Source: JAPLJU01 sp036725345
Lineage (GTDB): Bacteria > Desulfobacterota > Syntrophia > Syntrophales > UBA2192
Length of the DNA: 64,000 nucleotides
NCBI GenBank assembly: GCA_036725345.1
Contig: DAIMEJ010000011.1
Location: 1-64,000, forward strand
Direction: 5' to 3'
A program made the translations under genes and the position numbers. Below, in pieces: positions 35,442 to 44,494 of the stretch (position 1 is the first letter of the stretch; the number at the start of each line of letters is the position of its first letter). Below the pieces are notes generated by a model. The model searched no databases. It saw nothing but the letters and a program-made list of their open reading frames with translations, and was not told the DNA's origin.

Positions 35442-36529
35442 TCCCCATGGTCGATCTCCGGAGGCAGTACGAGGGAATAAAGGGGGAAATCGACGCCGCC
35501 ATCCGGGGGGTGCTCGACAAGGCCCATTTTATTCTCGGGCCGAACGTCGGGGAGCTGGAGCGCGAAATCGCCGCGTACGAGGGCGTTCCCCACGCGATCG
35601 GCGTTGCCAGCGGAACCGACGCGCTGCTTCTCGCCCTCCGGGCCTGCGACGTCCAGCCGGGCGACGAGGTCATCACGACACCCTTCACCTTCATTGCGAC
35701 GGCGGACGTTATCGCCCTCCTGCAGGCAAAACCGGTCTTTGTCGATATCGACCCCCGGACCTACAACATCGACCCGGCCGCGATCGAAAAAAAGATTACG
35801 CCCAGGACCCGGGCGATCATCCCCGTCCACCTCTTCGGTCACCCGGCAGACATGGATACCATCCTGGAAATCAGCCGGCGCCACAACCTCAAGGTGATTG
35901 AAGACTGCGCGCAGGCCTTCGGCGCGTTGTATCGAGGCCGCAGGGTCGGTTCGATGGGCGATTTCGGCTGCTTCAGCTTTTTCCCGAGCAAGAACCTGGC
36001 CTGTTACGGGGACGGCGGGATGGTGGTCACCCGTGAACAGGGCACGGCGGAGAAGCTCAGACTTCTCCGGAATCACGGCAGCCGGGTCAAATACCATCAC
36101 GACCTGCTGGGATACAACAGCCGGCTGGACGAAATCCAGGCGGCAATCCTGAGGGTCAAATTCCGCAGGATTGAAGAATGGAATGATGGGCGCAGGAGAG
36201 CCGCCGATCTCTACAGGTCCTTTATCCGCCGGAAAGACGTCATTCTACCGTCCGAGACACCGGACTGCCGGCATGTCTATCACCAGTTCACCATACGCTC
36301 CGCCGCCCGGGACCGCATCCTGGAAAACCTTTCCGCCCGGGGCATCGCTTCGGCCGTCTACTACCCCGTCCCCCTCCATCTGCAAAAGGTCTTCGCCGGT
36401 TTGAAAGGCATCGATGACCTGAAGGTCAGCGAGTCGAGCGCTGCGGAAGTCCTGTCTCTCCCGATGTTTCCGGAAATCACCGAAGAAGAAGTCCGCCGCG
36501 TCAGCGATGTCATCAACGGGAGCTCCTGA
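35438..36529 (+). CDS. gnnB: UDP-3-keto-GlcNAc aminotransferase, DegT/DnrJ family (GnnB)
   Basis: A 363-aa PLP enzyme of the sugar aminotransferase family. PLP-Lys185 is in FSFFPSKNL, with the EDCAQAFGA cofactor-binding segment before it and the MVDLRRQY opening typical of the family. It would transfer the amino group of glutamate to the 3-keto sugar made by GnnA, giving UDP-GlcNAc3N for LpxA. ATGA overlap with gnnA shows tight coupling. Confidence 0.85.
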   Translation: MIPMVDLRRQYEGIKGEIDAAIRGVLDKAHFILGPNVGELEREIAAYEGVPHAIGVASGTDALLLALRACDVQPGDEVITTPFTFIATADVIALLQAKPVFVDIDPRTYNIDPAAIEKKITPRTRAIIPVHLFGHPADMDTILEISRRHNLKVIEDCAQAFGALYRGRRVGSMGDFGCFSFFPSKNLACYGDGGMVVTREQGTAEKLRLLRNHGSRVKYHHDLLGYNSRLDEIQAAILRVKFRRIEEWNDGRRRAADLYRSFIRRKDVILPSETPDCRHVYHQFTIRSAARDRILENLSARGIASAVYYPVPLHLQKVFAGLKGIDDLKVSESSAAEVLSLPMFPEITEEEVRRVSDVINGSS

Positions 36530-36548
36530 ACCCCCGCAAGAAACATAA

Positions 36549-37700
36549 ATGAATCACCCGGACAGAAACAGAAAGATCATGATCATCGCCGGCGAGGCGT
36601 CGGGGGACCTTCACGGCTCCAACCTGGTCAGGGCCATGCACGAGATGGATCCGGGAATCCATTTTTACGGCCTCGGCGGGGTAAGGATGGAGGAGGCCGG
36701 CGTCGACCTTGTGGCCCGTTCCTCCGAAATGGCCGTCGTCGGCCTGACGGAGGTGTTCTCCCGCCTGCCGCGCATCCTGCAGGTTTTTTTCGACCTGAGG
36801 AAAGACCTGAGGGAATCCCCGCCCGATCTGCTCATCCCCATCGACTATCCCGACTTCAATTTCCCCCTTGCTGCTGCCGCGAAAAAACAGGGGGTCCGGG
36901 TCTTCTATTACATCAGCCCCCAGGTCTGGGCATGGAGAAAAGGGCGGGTCGCGAAGATGAAAAAGATCGTGGACCGCATGGCCGTGATCTTTCCTTTTGA
37001 AGCGGATTTCTACGGCCGGACGGGCATGGAGGTTCACTTTGTAGGACACCCCCTCCTGGACACGGTCCGGGTTAAATCCTCCAGGGAGGAGGTCCTCGGG
37101 CGTCTCGGCCTGGAAACCGGCTGCAGGACCATCGGCATTCTGCCCGGCAGCAGGGAGGGGGAGGTCAGAAGGATTCTTCCCGACATGCTCGGGACGGCCC
37201 GGATTCTGAGCCAGAGACTTTCCCCCGTGCAGTTCATCCTCCCGGTGGCCGACACCCTTTCGGAAGAATTCGTCCGGAATATCGGCGGGGCATTCCCGAA
37301 GAGACTTGCCCTCGCCAAGGATCACATATACGACGCCATCGGCGCGATGGATTTTGCCATGGTCGCCTCGGGAACGGCCACGCTGGAGACGGCCCTGCTG
37401 GGAACGCCCATGATCATCGTCTACAGGGTCTCCCCCCTGACCTATGCCGTCGGCAGGATGCTCGTCGATGTCGAGCACATCGGCATCGTCAACATCATCG
37501 CGGGGAAGACCATCGTACCCGAATTCATCCAGGGTGATGTCGTCCCGGAGAAAATGGCTGAGGCCATCATCCAGATCCTGTCAGACGAAAAAAAATATGG
37601 TGAAATGAAAAAGAATCTGTCAAAAGTCAGGGAGAATCTCGGTCAGCCAGGCGCGTCCCGGCGCGCGGCTGAACTGGCTTATAAACTGCTGCAGATGTGA
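36549..37700 (+). CDS. lpxB: Lipid-A-disaccharide synthase LpxB
   Basis: A 383-aa GT19-family glycosyltransferase, membrane-associated. IIAGEASGDLHG opens the N-terminal Rossmann domain; YYISPQVWAWRKGR is the family signature; LPGSREGEV begins the UDP-binding domain, ending with VASGTATLETAL. It joins UDP-diacyl sugar and lipid X into the lipid A disaccharide. It follows gnnB by 19 nt; the ribosome site is weak. Confidence 0.93.
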   Translation: MNHPDRNRKIMIIAGEASGDLHGSNLVRAMHEMDPGIHFYGLGGVRMEEAGVDLVARSSEMAVVGLTEVFSRLPRILQVFFDLRKDLRESPPDLLIPIDYPDFNFPLAAAAKKQGVRVFYYISPQVWAWRKGRVAKMKKIVDRMAVIFPFEADFYGRTGMEVHFVGHPLLDTVRVKSSREEVLGRLGLETGCRTIGILPGSREGEVRRILPDMLGTARILSQRLSPVQFILPVADTLSEEFVRNIGGAFPKRLALAKDHIYDAIGAMDFAMVASGTATLETALLGTPMIIVYRVSPLTYAVGRMLVDVEHIGIVNIIAGKTIVPEFIQGDVVPEKMAEAIIQILSDEKKYGEMKKNLSKVRENLGQPGASRRAAELAYKLLQM

Positions 37701-37711
37701 CTTTTTTCATC

Positions 37712-37740
37712 TTGGGCGCAGCGTGGAAATGCATTATAAT
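37712..37740 (+). promoter_or_regulatory. Promoter of the msbA-lpxK-lpxL group
   Basis: -35 TTGGGC (37712-37717), a 17-base spacer and a consensus -10 TATAAT (37735-37740) in the 101-nt gap between lpxB and msbA. Predicted start near 37747. Confidence 0.65.
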
Positions 37741-37801
37741 GGCAATTGAATAAAACGGACGGAGATGACCTCCCCCGGCCCATCCGGGAAGCGATAATTT
37801 C

Positions 37802-39580
37802 ATGCTCGCTATTTACAAAAGACTCTTGAGGCTTTCCAGGCCTCACATATGGAAGTTCATCCTGGCGATGCTCTGCATGCTGGTCGTCGGATCGACGACC
37901 GCCGCGGCAGCCTATCTCGTCAAGCCCGCCCTGGATGAGATTTTTGTGAACAAAAATGCCGACGCCCTGATCTGGATACCCATAGCCGTTCTCTTGCTTT
38001 ATCTGTTCAAAGGTCTGAGCAGTTACGGCCAGACGATCCTGATGAGCTTCATCGGCCACAGAATCGTCGCCGATCTGAGATACAACCTCTACCGGCACAT
38101 CCAGATCCAGCCCCTTTCCTTTTTCACCAGAAACCCCACCGGGACTATCATGTCGCGTATCACCTACGACGTAAACCTCGTCCGGGACACGGTATCCGAG
38201 GCGATTACAAGCGTCCTCAAAGATACATTCACGCTCGTCGCGCTCATCTTTGTCCTTTTTTACCGAGACTGGAAGCTGGCCCTCATCGCCATGGTTGTCT
38301 TCCCCATCGCCATCTACCCCGTTACTCGATTCAGCCGCAAGATGCGGAAAATCGCCAGGGCCAGCCAGGTGACCATGGGATCCCTCACCTCCCTGCTCCA
38401 GGAAACGATCTCCGGCAACAGGATCGTGAAGGCCTTCAGCATGGAAAATTACGAGAACATGAGATTCTCGAAAGAAAATGAACGGCTTTTCAAGCTGGTG
38501 ATGAAAACGGTGTCCGTTCGCGCCATCACGGCCCCGCTCATGGAGTTCCTGGGAGGCACCGGAATCGCCGCCATCGTTTTCTACGGCGGGTACCAGGTGA
38601 TCAACGGCATCTCGACACCGGGGACTTTTTTCTCATTCCTCGCGGCTCTACTGATGCTTTACGAACCCGCGAAGAGGTTGACCAACGTGAACCTCACGAT
38701 TCAGCAGGGCCTGTCGGCGGCCGAGCGCATCTTCAAGATCATGGACACGCCCCCGGATATCAGGGACAGGGAAGACGCAAGACCCCTGCCCGCCATTACA
38801 AGAGAGATCGAGTTCGATCACGTTTCTTTCAGCTACGACCAGATTCCCGTCCTGAAAGACATCCAGTTGAAAATCAGGGCCGGCGAGATGGTCGCCTTCG
38901 CGGGGATGAGCGGCGGTGGAAAAACGACGCTCGTCAACCTGCTCCCGAGGTTCTATGACGTGAACGACGGCAGAATTCTAATCGACGGGCGCGACATCCG
39001 CGACGTGACTATCGATTCTCTCCGGGGCCAGATGGCCATCGTCACCCAGCAGACGATCCTCTTCAACGACACGGTCCGCAACAACATCGCCTACGGAGAT
39101 ATCCGAAAAAGCGACGAGGACATCATCATGGCTGCCAAGGCGGCCAATGCCCACGACTTCATCACGAAACTCCCCGAGGGGTACAACACGGTCATCGGGG
39201 AACAGGGCGTAAAACTCTCGGGCGGTGAACGGCAGAGAATCTCGATTGCCAGAGCTCTGCTGAAGAACGCCCCCATCCTGATCCTCGACGAGGCAACCTC
39301 CTCTCTCGACACGGAATCGGAGGTCGAGGTCCAGGACGCCCTCGACAAGCTGATGAAAGGGCGCACGACGCTCGTGATTGCTCACCGGCTTTCGACCATC
39401 CGCAACGCGGACCGGATCCTAGTCATCGTCGGCGGCAAGATTGTGGAAGAAGGGACCCACGAATCCCTGCTCGCGAAAGAAGGGGAATATTACAAGCTCT
39501 ACAACATGCAGTTCAGAGATACCGACAGCGCCCCTGGGGCCGGTTACCACCAAAGTGATCGTCCTGAAAGGCCGGTCTGA
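37802..39580 (+). CDS. msbA: Lipid A export ABC transporter MsbA
   Basis: A 592-aa half-transporter: six membrane segments (residues about 15-315), then the ATPase domain with Walker A GMSGGGKTT, signature LSGGERQRISIARAL, Walker B ILILDEATS and switch His in VIAHRLS. It flips core-lipid A across the inner membrane. It is directly followed by lpxK (3 nt); kdtA/waaA, often between them, is absent. Confidence 0.92.
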   Translation: MLAIYKRLLRLSRPHIWKFILAMLCMLVVGSTTAAAAYLVKPALDEIFVNKNADALIWIPIAVLLLYLFKGLSSYGQTILMSFIGHRIVADLRYNLYRHIQIQPLSFFTRNPTGTIMSRITYDVNLVRDTVSEAITSVLKDTFTLVALIFVLFYRDWKLALIAMVVFPIAIYPVTRFSRKMRKIARASQVTMGSLTSLLQETISGNRIVKAFSMENYENMRFSKENERLFKLVMKTVSVRAITAPLMEFLGGTGIAAIVFYGGYQVINGISTPGTFFSFLAALLMLYEPAKRLTNVNLTIQQGLSAAERIFKIMDTPPDIRDREDARPLPAITREIEFDHVSFSYDQIPVLKDIQLKIRAGEMVAFAGMSGGGKTTLVNLLPRFYDVNDGRILIDGRDIRDVTIDSLRGQMAIVTQQTILFNDTVRNNIAYGDIRKSDEDIIMAAKAANAHDFITKLPEGYNTVIGEQGVKLSGGERQRISIARALLKNAPILILDEATSSLDTESEVEVQDALDKLMKGRTTLVIAHRLSTIRNADRILVIVGGKIVEEGTHESLLAKEGEYYKLYNMQFRDTDSAPGAGYHQSDRPERPV

Positions 39581-39583
39581 CGG

Positions 39584-40684
39584 ATGAGGGACCTGGTAAG
39601 CTACCTGCAGAGACTCTGGTATGACGAAGACCGACCGATTAGGCCTTTCCTGGATTTTCTGCTTCACGTCCTCTCTCTCCCCTACGCGGCCGGAACCCGG
39701 CTGAGAAATATTCTCTACGACCGCGGCCTGCTCCGCACCCACAGGGTTTCCTGCCCCGTCGTGAGCGTGGGCAACCTGGTCGCGGGAGGCACCGGCAAGA
39801 CACCCGCCGTGATCCTGATTGCCGGTCTTCTCAGGGATGCCGGCTACAAGCCGGCCGTCCTGAGCCGCGGATACGGAGGTGAGAATTCCGAGGCCGTGAA
39901 GGTTGTCTCTGACGGTATCAACATCCTTTCCGGCTCCTCGGACGCGGGGGATGAAGCCATCCTGACGGCAATGTCACTGAAAGGGATACCCGTCCTCACA
40001 GGTCCCGAGCGCCACCGGGCCGCCCGGTACGCTATCGAGAACCTCGGCTGTGACGTCCTTGTGCTGGACGACGGTTTCCAGCACAGGGCTCTTTCACGCA
40101 ACCTGGACATCCTGCTCATGGACAGTGAAAAACCTCTGGGGAACGGTTTCCTGCTCCCGCGAGGCCCTCTCAGGGAGCCTCTAAACTCCTTGAAGAGGGC
40201 CGATCTTTTGGTCCTGACGCGATCCGATGAGGACGCCACCCCGTCGACATCCCGACCATCACTGGGAAAAACCTTTCCCGACAAGCCCATCTTCACGGCG
40301 CGCCACCGGCCGAAGGCGATCCGTCGCGGCGGGGGTACCGAGGTCCAGCCGTCGGAGTTTCTCGCGGGGAAAAAAGTGCTGGCCTTTGCCGGCATCGCGA
40401 GACCGGCATCTTTTGAAAAAACTGTTCGGGCCCTGGGCGCCTCGCTTCTCGGCTTGATTCCCTTTCCCGATCATCATGTGTACACGGAAGGGGATATTCG
40501 GGAGCTCGAGTCGAAGGCGGCCGGTTTATCGGCCGACCTGATCCTCACAACAGAGAAAGACGCCGTGAAGCTGAGCCCCTTCGGACGTTTTTCTGAAGGG
40601 GTTTATGTTCTTTCCATTGAGATGGAAATCACGGCGCACGAAGGTACATTCGCGGAATGGCTACTCAACCATCTGAAGTCATAA
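39584..40684 (+). CDS. lpxK: Tetraacyldisaccharide 4'-kinase LpxK
   Basis: A 366-aa membrane-anchored kinase that phosphorylates the 4' position of lipid A. The N-terminal hydrophobic helix (about 20-35) anchors it; Walker A is GGTGKTP (68-74); LVLDDGFQHRAL gives the DDGFQ signature and LPRGPLREP follows. It overlaps the acyltransferase gene by 28 nt. Confidence 0.93.
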   Translation: MRDLVSYLQRLWYDEDRPIRPFLDFLLHVLSLPYAAGTRLRNILYDRGLLRTHRVSCPVVSVGNLVAGGTGKTPAVILIAGLLRDAGYKPAVLSRGYGGENSEAVKVVSDGINILSGSSDAGDEAILTAMSLKGIPVLTGPERHRAARYAIENLGCDVLVLDDGFQHRALSRNLDILLMDSEKPLGNGFLLPRGPLREPLNSLKRADLLVLTRSDEDATPSTSRPSLGKTFPDKPIFTARHRPKAIRRGGGTEVQPSEFLAGKKVLAFAGIARPASFEKTVRALGASLLGLIPFPDHHVYTEGDIRELESKAAGLSADLILTTEKDAVKLSPFGRFSEGVYVLSIEMEITAHEGTFAEWLLNHLKS

Positions 40685-41568
40685 AGCCGACCCTGATGAC
40701 CAAGAGCATCCTGATCTTTTTCAAGGCCATTCCCCTCCCGTTTCGCAAGGCCCTCTTCCGTGGCCTTTTCACCCTGGTATATCACCTCCTGACGAAGCAG
40801 AGGCTCATAACCCTCCACAACTTGAAATGCGCCTTTCCCGAAAAGGAAATGCCCGAACTCATCGGTATCGCGAAGGGGGTTTACAGCCACCTGGCCATTG
40901 TCATGGCGGAATTTTTCGAAATCCCCTGGATTACAAAAGACAATTACCGGCAATGGGTTGAATTTGAGGGGCTGGAAAACATCGAAAAAGCGCTTGTCCA
41001 GGGAAAAGGCGTCCTCTCCATCGTAGCCCACCTGGGCAACTGGGAGATGATGACCATGGCCTTTCCCATGGCGGCTTATCCCATTCAGATCGTCTATCGA
41101 CCCCTGGACAACCCCGTTCTGGACAATCTCTTCGGATATGTCCGTTCGCTCAACGGCAACAGCCTTATCCCGAAAACGGGGGCCTTGAGATCGATGCTCA
41201 TGCTGCTCCGTCAGAACAAGATCGTCGGCATCATGGGCGACCAGAACATGAGCGCCCGTGAAGGGGTCTTCGTGGAATTTTTCGGGCGTCCGGCCTGCAC
41301 GACGGTGGGGCTGGCCTTCATGGCGCTGAAAACGGGCGTCCCCGTCGTGCCGGCCTTTATGATCCGCATGAAGAACGGAAAATACAGGTTCATCATCGAG
41401 CCGGCCGTGGACATTTCCAACACGGGTGACCTCCAGGCCGATGTGAAAGAAAACACACAGAGATTCACGCGAATCATCGAGCATTACGTGCGTCTCTACC
41501 CCGAACAATGGTTCTGGCTGCATCAGCGCTGGAAGACAAAGCCGTGGCAGGTCAAGAAAAGAAGCTGA
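40657..41568 (+). CDS. lpxL: Lipid A late acyltransferase, LpxL/HtrB family
   Basis: A 303-aa lysophospholipid-acyltransferase-fold protein. Catalytic pair His125 and Glu130 in HLGNWE (HX4E), then GDQNM and a C-terminal YPEQWFWLHQRWKT, all LpxL/M hallmarks. It adds a secondary acyl chain to lipid A at the inner membrane. The start at 40657 overlaps lpxK; an internal ATG at 40696 is possible but lacks a ribosome site. A heptad-like repeat starts right at the stop codon. Confidence 0.88.
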   Translation: MATQPSEVIKPTLMTKSILIFFKAIPLPFRKALFRGLFTLVYHLLTKQRLITLHNLKCAFPEKEMPELIGIAKGVYSHLAIVMAEFFEIPWITKDNYRQWVEFEGLENIEKALVQGKGVLSIVAHLGNWEMMTMAFPMAAYPIQIVYRPLDNPVLDNLFGYVRSLNGNSLIPKTGALRSMLMLLRQNKIVGIMGDQNMSAREGVFVEFFGRPACTTVGLAFMALKTGVPVVPAFMIRMKNGKYRFIIEPAVDISNTGDLQADVKENTQRFTRIIEHYVRLYPEQWFWLHQRWKTKPWQVKKRS

Positions 41569-41705
41569 GAAGTCAAGAAGTTGAGAAGGTAAGAAAATCA
41601 GAATTTGCAGGCAGACAAAGATTATGCAGAATAAACCGCAGAAACGACAAAAATAAAATAGAAGATAAGAAATTGAGAAGTTGATAAGACAAGAAACTTC
41701 TTGAT
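41569..41705. repeat. A/G-rich degenerate 7-8 base repeat after lpxL
   Basis: Units such as GAGAAGT, CAAGAAG, TTGAGAAG, GTAAGAA and, after an irregular middle, AGATAAG AAATTGA GAAGTTG ATAAGAC AAGAAAC. The period is about 7 with slips. It fills the 152-nt gap between lpxL and waaF and starts at the lpxL stop codon. Confidence 0.6.
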
Positions 41706-41720
41706 GCCAGAGCGCAGGAT

Positions 41721-42779
41721 ATGTTTCAGGCAAAACCAATCCCACGGGAGGGAGTAAGGAACATCCTGATTCGCGGTACCAACTGGATCGGCGACGTGGT
41801 TATGACCCTTCCGGCCATTGCCGCCGTGAGGGAGGCCTACCCGGGAGCCAAAATCTCGATCCTTGTGAAACCCTGGGTCGCCGATCTGCTCCGCATCTCA
41901 AGCGATGTCGACGAGGTCCTGATCTATGAACGTCCCGGCGTCCACGAAGGTCTCGGGGGTTTTCTGCGGCTCGTAGGGGAACTGAAAGCCAGGAAATTCG
42001 ACATGGCGATACTCCTGCAGAACGCCATCGAGGCGGCGATCATCGCTTGGCTCGCCCGCATCCCCGTCCGGGCCGGTTACAGCACCGACGGACGGGGTTT
42101 TCTCCTGACCCACGCTGTGAGACGGACGGACGACATCCTGAGGCTTCATCAGACCCGATATTACCTCGAAATGCTGAAGGCCCTCGGGCTGGAGCCCGGC
42201 AGGAAAGATGTCAGGCTGGCCGTCGGCGAAGAGGAAAAGTCGCTCTCCGATCGCATCCTGAAAGAAAGGGGCATCGCCCCGGACTCCCTTTTAATCGGCC
42301 TGGCGCCCGGCGCCACTTACGGGCCGGCGAAAATGTGGTACCCGGAGCGGTTCGCAAGCGTCGCCGATCGCCTGATCGAACGCTTCTCCGCCAGAGTCCT
42401 TATTTTCGGGAGCGGCGGGGATCATGAAGTCGCCAGGCGCGTCCGGGAAAGGGCCGGAAATACCCTGATCGACCTCACCGGGGAAACAACCCTTCGGGAG
42501 GCAATATCCCTGATCGCCCGGTGCCGCCTTTTCGTGTCGAACGACTCGGGCCTGATGCACGTGGCGGGGGCCCTGGGGATTCCGACCGTCGCCATCTTCG
42601 GATCCACCAACCCCCTGACGACATCACCCGTAGGACAAGAGAGCGTCGTGATCACGAAAAACGCGCCCTGTGCCCCCTGCCTCAAGGAAACCTGCCCGAC
42701 CGACTTTATTTGCATGGACTTGATCACGGTGGATGATGTATACGATACCGCTGTGTCACTCTTGACCAAAGAGCTTTGA
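41721..42779 (+). CDS. waaF: LPS heptosyltransferase II
   Basis: A 352-aa GT9 glycosyltransferase. The N-terminal domain opens with ILIRGTNWIGDVVMTLPAI, the WaaF-specific form; the C-terminal domain has LAPGATYGPAKMWP-type motif (APGATYGPAKMWY), then FVSNDSGLMHVAGALGIPTVAIFG. It adds the second heptose to the inner core. First gene of waaF-gmhB-waaC; CAPCLKETCP near the end is a conserved Cys cluster. Confidence 0.9.
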   Translation: MFQAKPIPREGVRNILIRGTNWIGDVVMTLPAIAAVREAYPGAKISILVKPWVADLLRISSDVDEVLIYERPGVHEGLGGFLRLVGELKARKFDMAILLQNAIEAAIIAWLARIPVRAGYSTDGRGFLLTHAVRRTDDILRLHQTRYYLEMLKALGLEPGRKDVRLAVGEEEKSLSDRILKERGIAPDSLLIGLAPGATYGPAKMWYPERFASVADRLIERFSARVLIFGSGGDHEVARRVRERAGNTLIDLTGETTLREAISLIARCRLFVSNDSGLMHVAGALGIPTVAIFGSTNPLTTSPVGQESVVITKNAPCAPCLKETCPTDFICMDLITVDDVYDTAVSLLTKEL

Positions 42780-42792
42780 GACGGCAGCGCCG

Positions 42793-43356
42793 ATGAAAAA
42801 GAACACGGCCGTATTCCTGGACCGCGACGGGACCATCAACGAAGAGGTGGGGTATCTCAGCAGGCCGGATCAATTGAGGCTCATCCCCGGCACACCCGAG
42901 GCGATCCGCCTGATCAACGAAGCCGGTATGAAGGCCGTCGTCGTCACCAACCAGTCTGGCGTAGCCCGCGGTTACTTCACGGAGGAAGTTGTCGAAACTA
43001 TCCACGGGCGGCTTAACAAAATGCTTCAGGAGCAGGGAGCACGCATCGACCGCTTCTATTTCTGCCCTCACCATCCCGTCTACGGGAATGGCCCCTACAA
43101 GAAAGCCTGTTCCTGCAGGAAACCGGAGTCGGGGCTTTTCCTCCTGGCCTCCGAGGAAATGGATATCGACCTCTCCCGGTCCTATGTCATAGGCGACATG
43201 CTCAAGGACATCGACGCGGGGAAAAGAGTGGGGGCCAGAGGGATCCTCGTCAGGACGGGTTACGGCCCCAATGTCACCCTAACGGACAAACCGGTCTACA
43301 TCGCCGAAGACTTGCTGGAAGCCGTGAAATGGATACTGCAGGACCGGAAAAAATAA
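42793..43356 (+). CDS. gmhB: D-glycero-D-manno-heptose 1,7-bisphosphate 7-phosphatase
   Basis: A 187-aa HAD phosphatase. Nucleophile Asp10 and acid Asp12 are in FLDRDGTIN; the GmhB zinc site is Cys91, His93, Cys106 and Cys108; IGDMLKDIDAGK carries the Mg2+ Asp. It acts after the HldE kinase encoded at 22589. It is 13 nt after waaF and overlaps waaC by 28 nt. Confidence 0.92.
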   Translation: MKKNTAVFLDRDGTINEEVGYLSRPDQLRLIPGTPEAIRLINEAGMKAVVVTNQSGVARGYFTEEVVETIHGRLNKMLQEQGARIDRFYFCPHHPVYGNGPYKKACSCRKPESGLFLLASEEMDIDLSRSYVIGDMLKDIDAGKRVGARGILVRTGYGPNVTLTDKPVYIAEDLLEAVKWILQDRKK

Positions 43357-44396
43357 ACATCCTCATCGTTAAGTTGAGCGCCATCGGCGACGTGGTCCAC
43401 ACGCTCCCCTCCCTGGCCGCCCTCAGGACGCTTTACCCGCTTGCCCACATCACGTGGGTCGTCGAAGAGACCTCCTCCGACCTTCTGGTCGGCCACCCCG
43501 ACCTCGACCGCCTTCTGATATCTAAAAGAAAAAAGTGGCTCCGGGACCTTGCAAACCCGACGCGGGCCCGGGGCGCGCTTCGGGAGACCCTTGCCTTTTT
43601 ACGGACCCTCAGGGACCGCCCCTACGATCTCGTCATCGATTTTCACGGACTTTTCAAGAGCGGCCTCATCGTCCTCCTGAGCGGCGCCCGGCGTAAGCTC
43701 GGCTATGACAGCATGCAGGAGCTGAGCGGCCTCTTTTTGAATGAAAAAATCCCCGAGGACATGGAGAAGCACGCCGTTGATCGCTACCTGGACTTTCTTC
43801 GCCACCTGGGGGCGAAAGCCGGGGAACCCCGCTTCTATATCCCCGTCGGGGTGGAAAACAGGTCCAGAGTGGATACCCTCCTCGAGGCGGAAGGGATCGG
43901 CAGAGGCGAGCGCTTCGTGGCCGTGAGCCCCGTGGCGCTCTGGGACACCAAGCTCTGGGAGGAGAAAAAGTTCGCGATGCTCTGCGACAGGGTACTCGGC
44001 GAGCTGGGCCTGAAGGTGGTCCTGACAGGATCGAGGGGCGACGGCATCCTGCAGCGGATCGAAAAAGCCATGACCCGGCCCGTCGCGAATCTCGGCGGGA
44101 AGACCTCCCTGAGGGACCTGGCCTATCTCTTCGAACGGTCCTCCCTCGTCATCACCACCGATTCAGGGCCCATGCACATCGCGGCCGCCGCCGGGACACC
44201 GGTTGTGGCGCTCTTCGGCCCCACGTCACCTTCGCGTACGGGACCCTACGGAAAGGGGCACCGTGTCATCCGGAAAGAGATCGGCTGCAGCCCCTGCTTT
44301 CTCAAGAAATGCGACGTGCTGACCTGCATGAAGGAAATCACCGTCGATGAGGTCTTCGAGGCCGTCAAAGATAAATTACCGGGACAAGAGGCCTGA
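43329..44396 (+). CDS. waaC: LPS heptosyltransferase I
   Basis: A 355-aa GT9 enzyme with the WaaC-type opening ILIVKLSAIGDVVHTLPSL, then VVDFHGLFKSG-type acceptor loop (here VIDFHGLFKSG) and TTDSGPMHIAAAAGTPVVALFGPT for ADP-heptose binding. It adds the first heptose to Kdo. The conserved CSPCFLKKC cluster is near the C-terminus. The overlap with gmhB implies coupling. Confidence 0.9.
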   Translation: MDTAGPEKINILIVKLSAIGDVVHTLPSLAALRTLYPLAHITWVVEETSSDLLVGHPDLDRLLISKRKKWLRDLANPTRARGALRETLAFLRTLRDRPYDLVIDFHGLFKSGLIVLLSGARRKLGYDSMQELSGLFLNEKIPEDMEKHAVDRYLDFLRHLGAKAGEPRFYIPVGVENRSRVDTLLEAEGIGRGERFVAVSPVALWDTKLWEEKKFAMLCDRVLGELGLKVVLTGSRGDGILQRIEKAMTRPVANLGGKTSLRDLAYLFERSSLVITTDSGPMHIAAAAGTPVVALFGPTSPSRTGPYGKGHRVIRKEIGCSPCFLKKCDVLTCMKEITVDEVFEAVKDKLPGQEA

Positions 44397-44494
44397 AATC
44401 CGGCAGACTTTTTGCTGCGATGATGGGACTGTTAAATGCAAGAAATTGATTATGTTTCGCGTCATTCATCATCAGATAAAGGGGGAGGAAAAAG

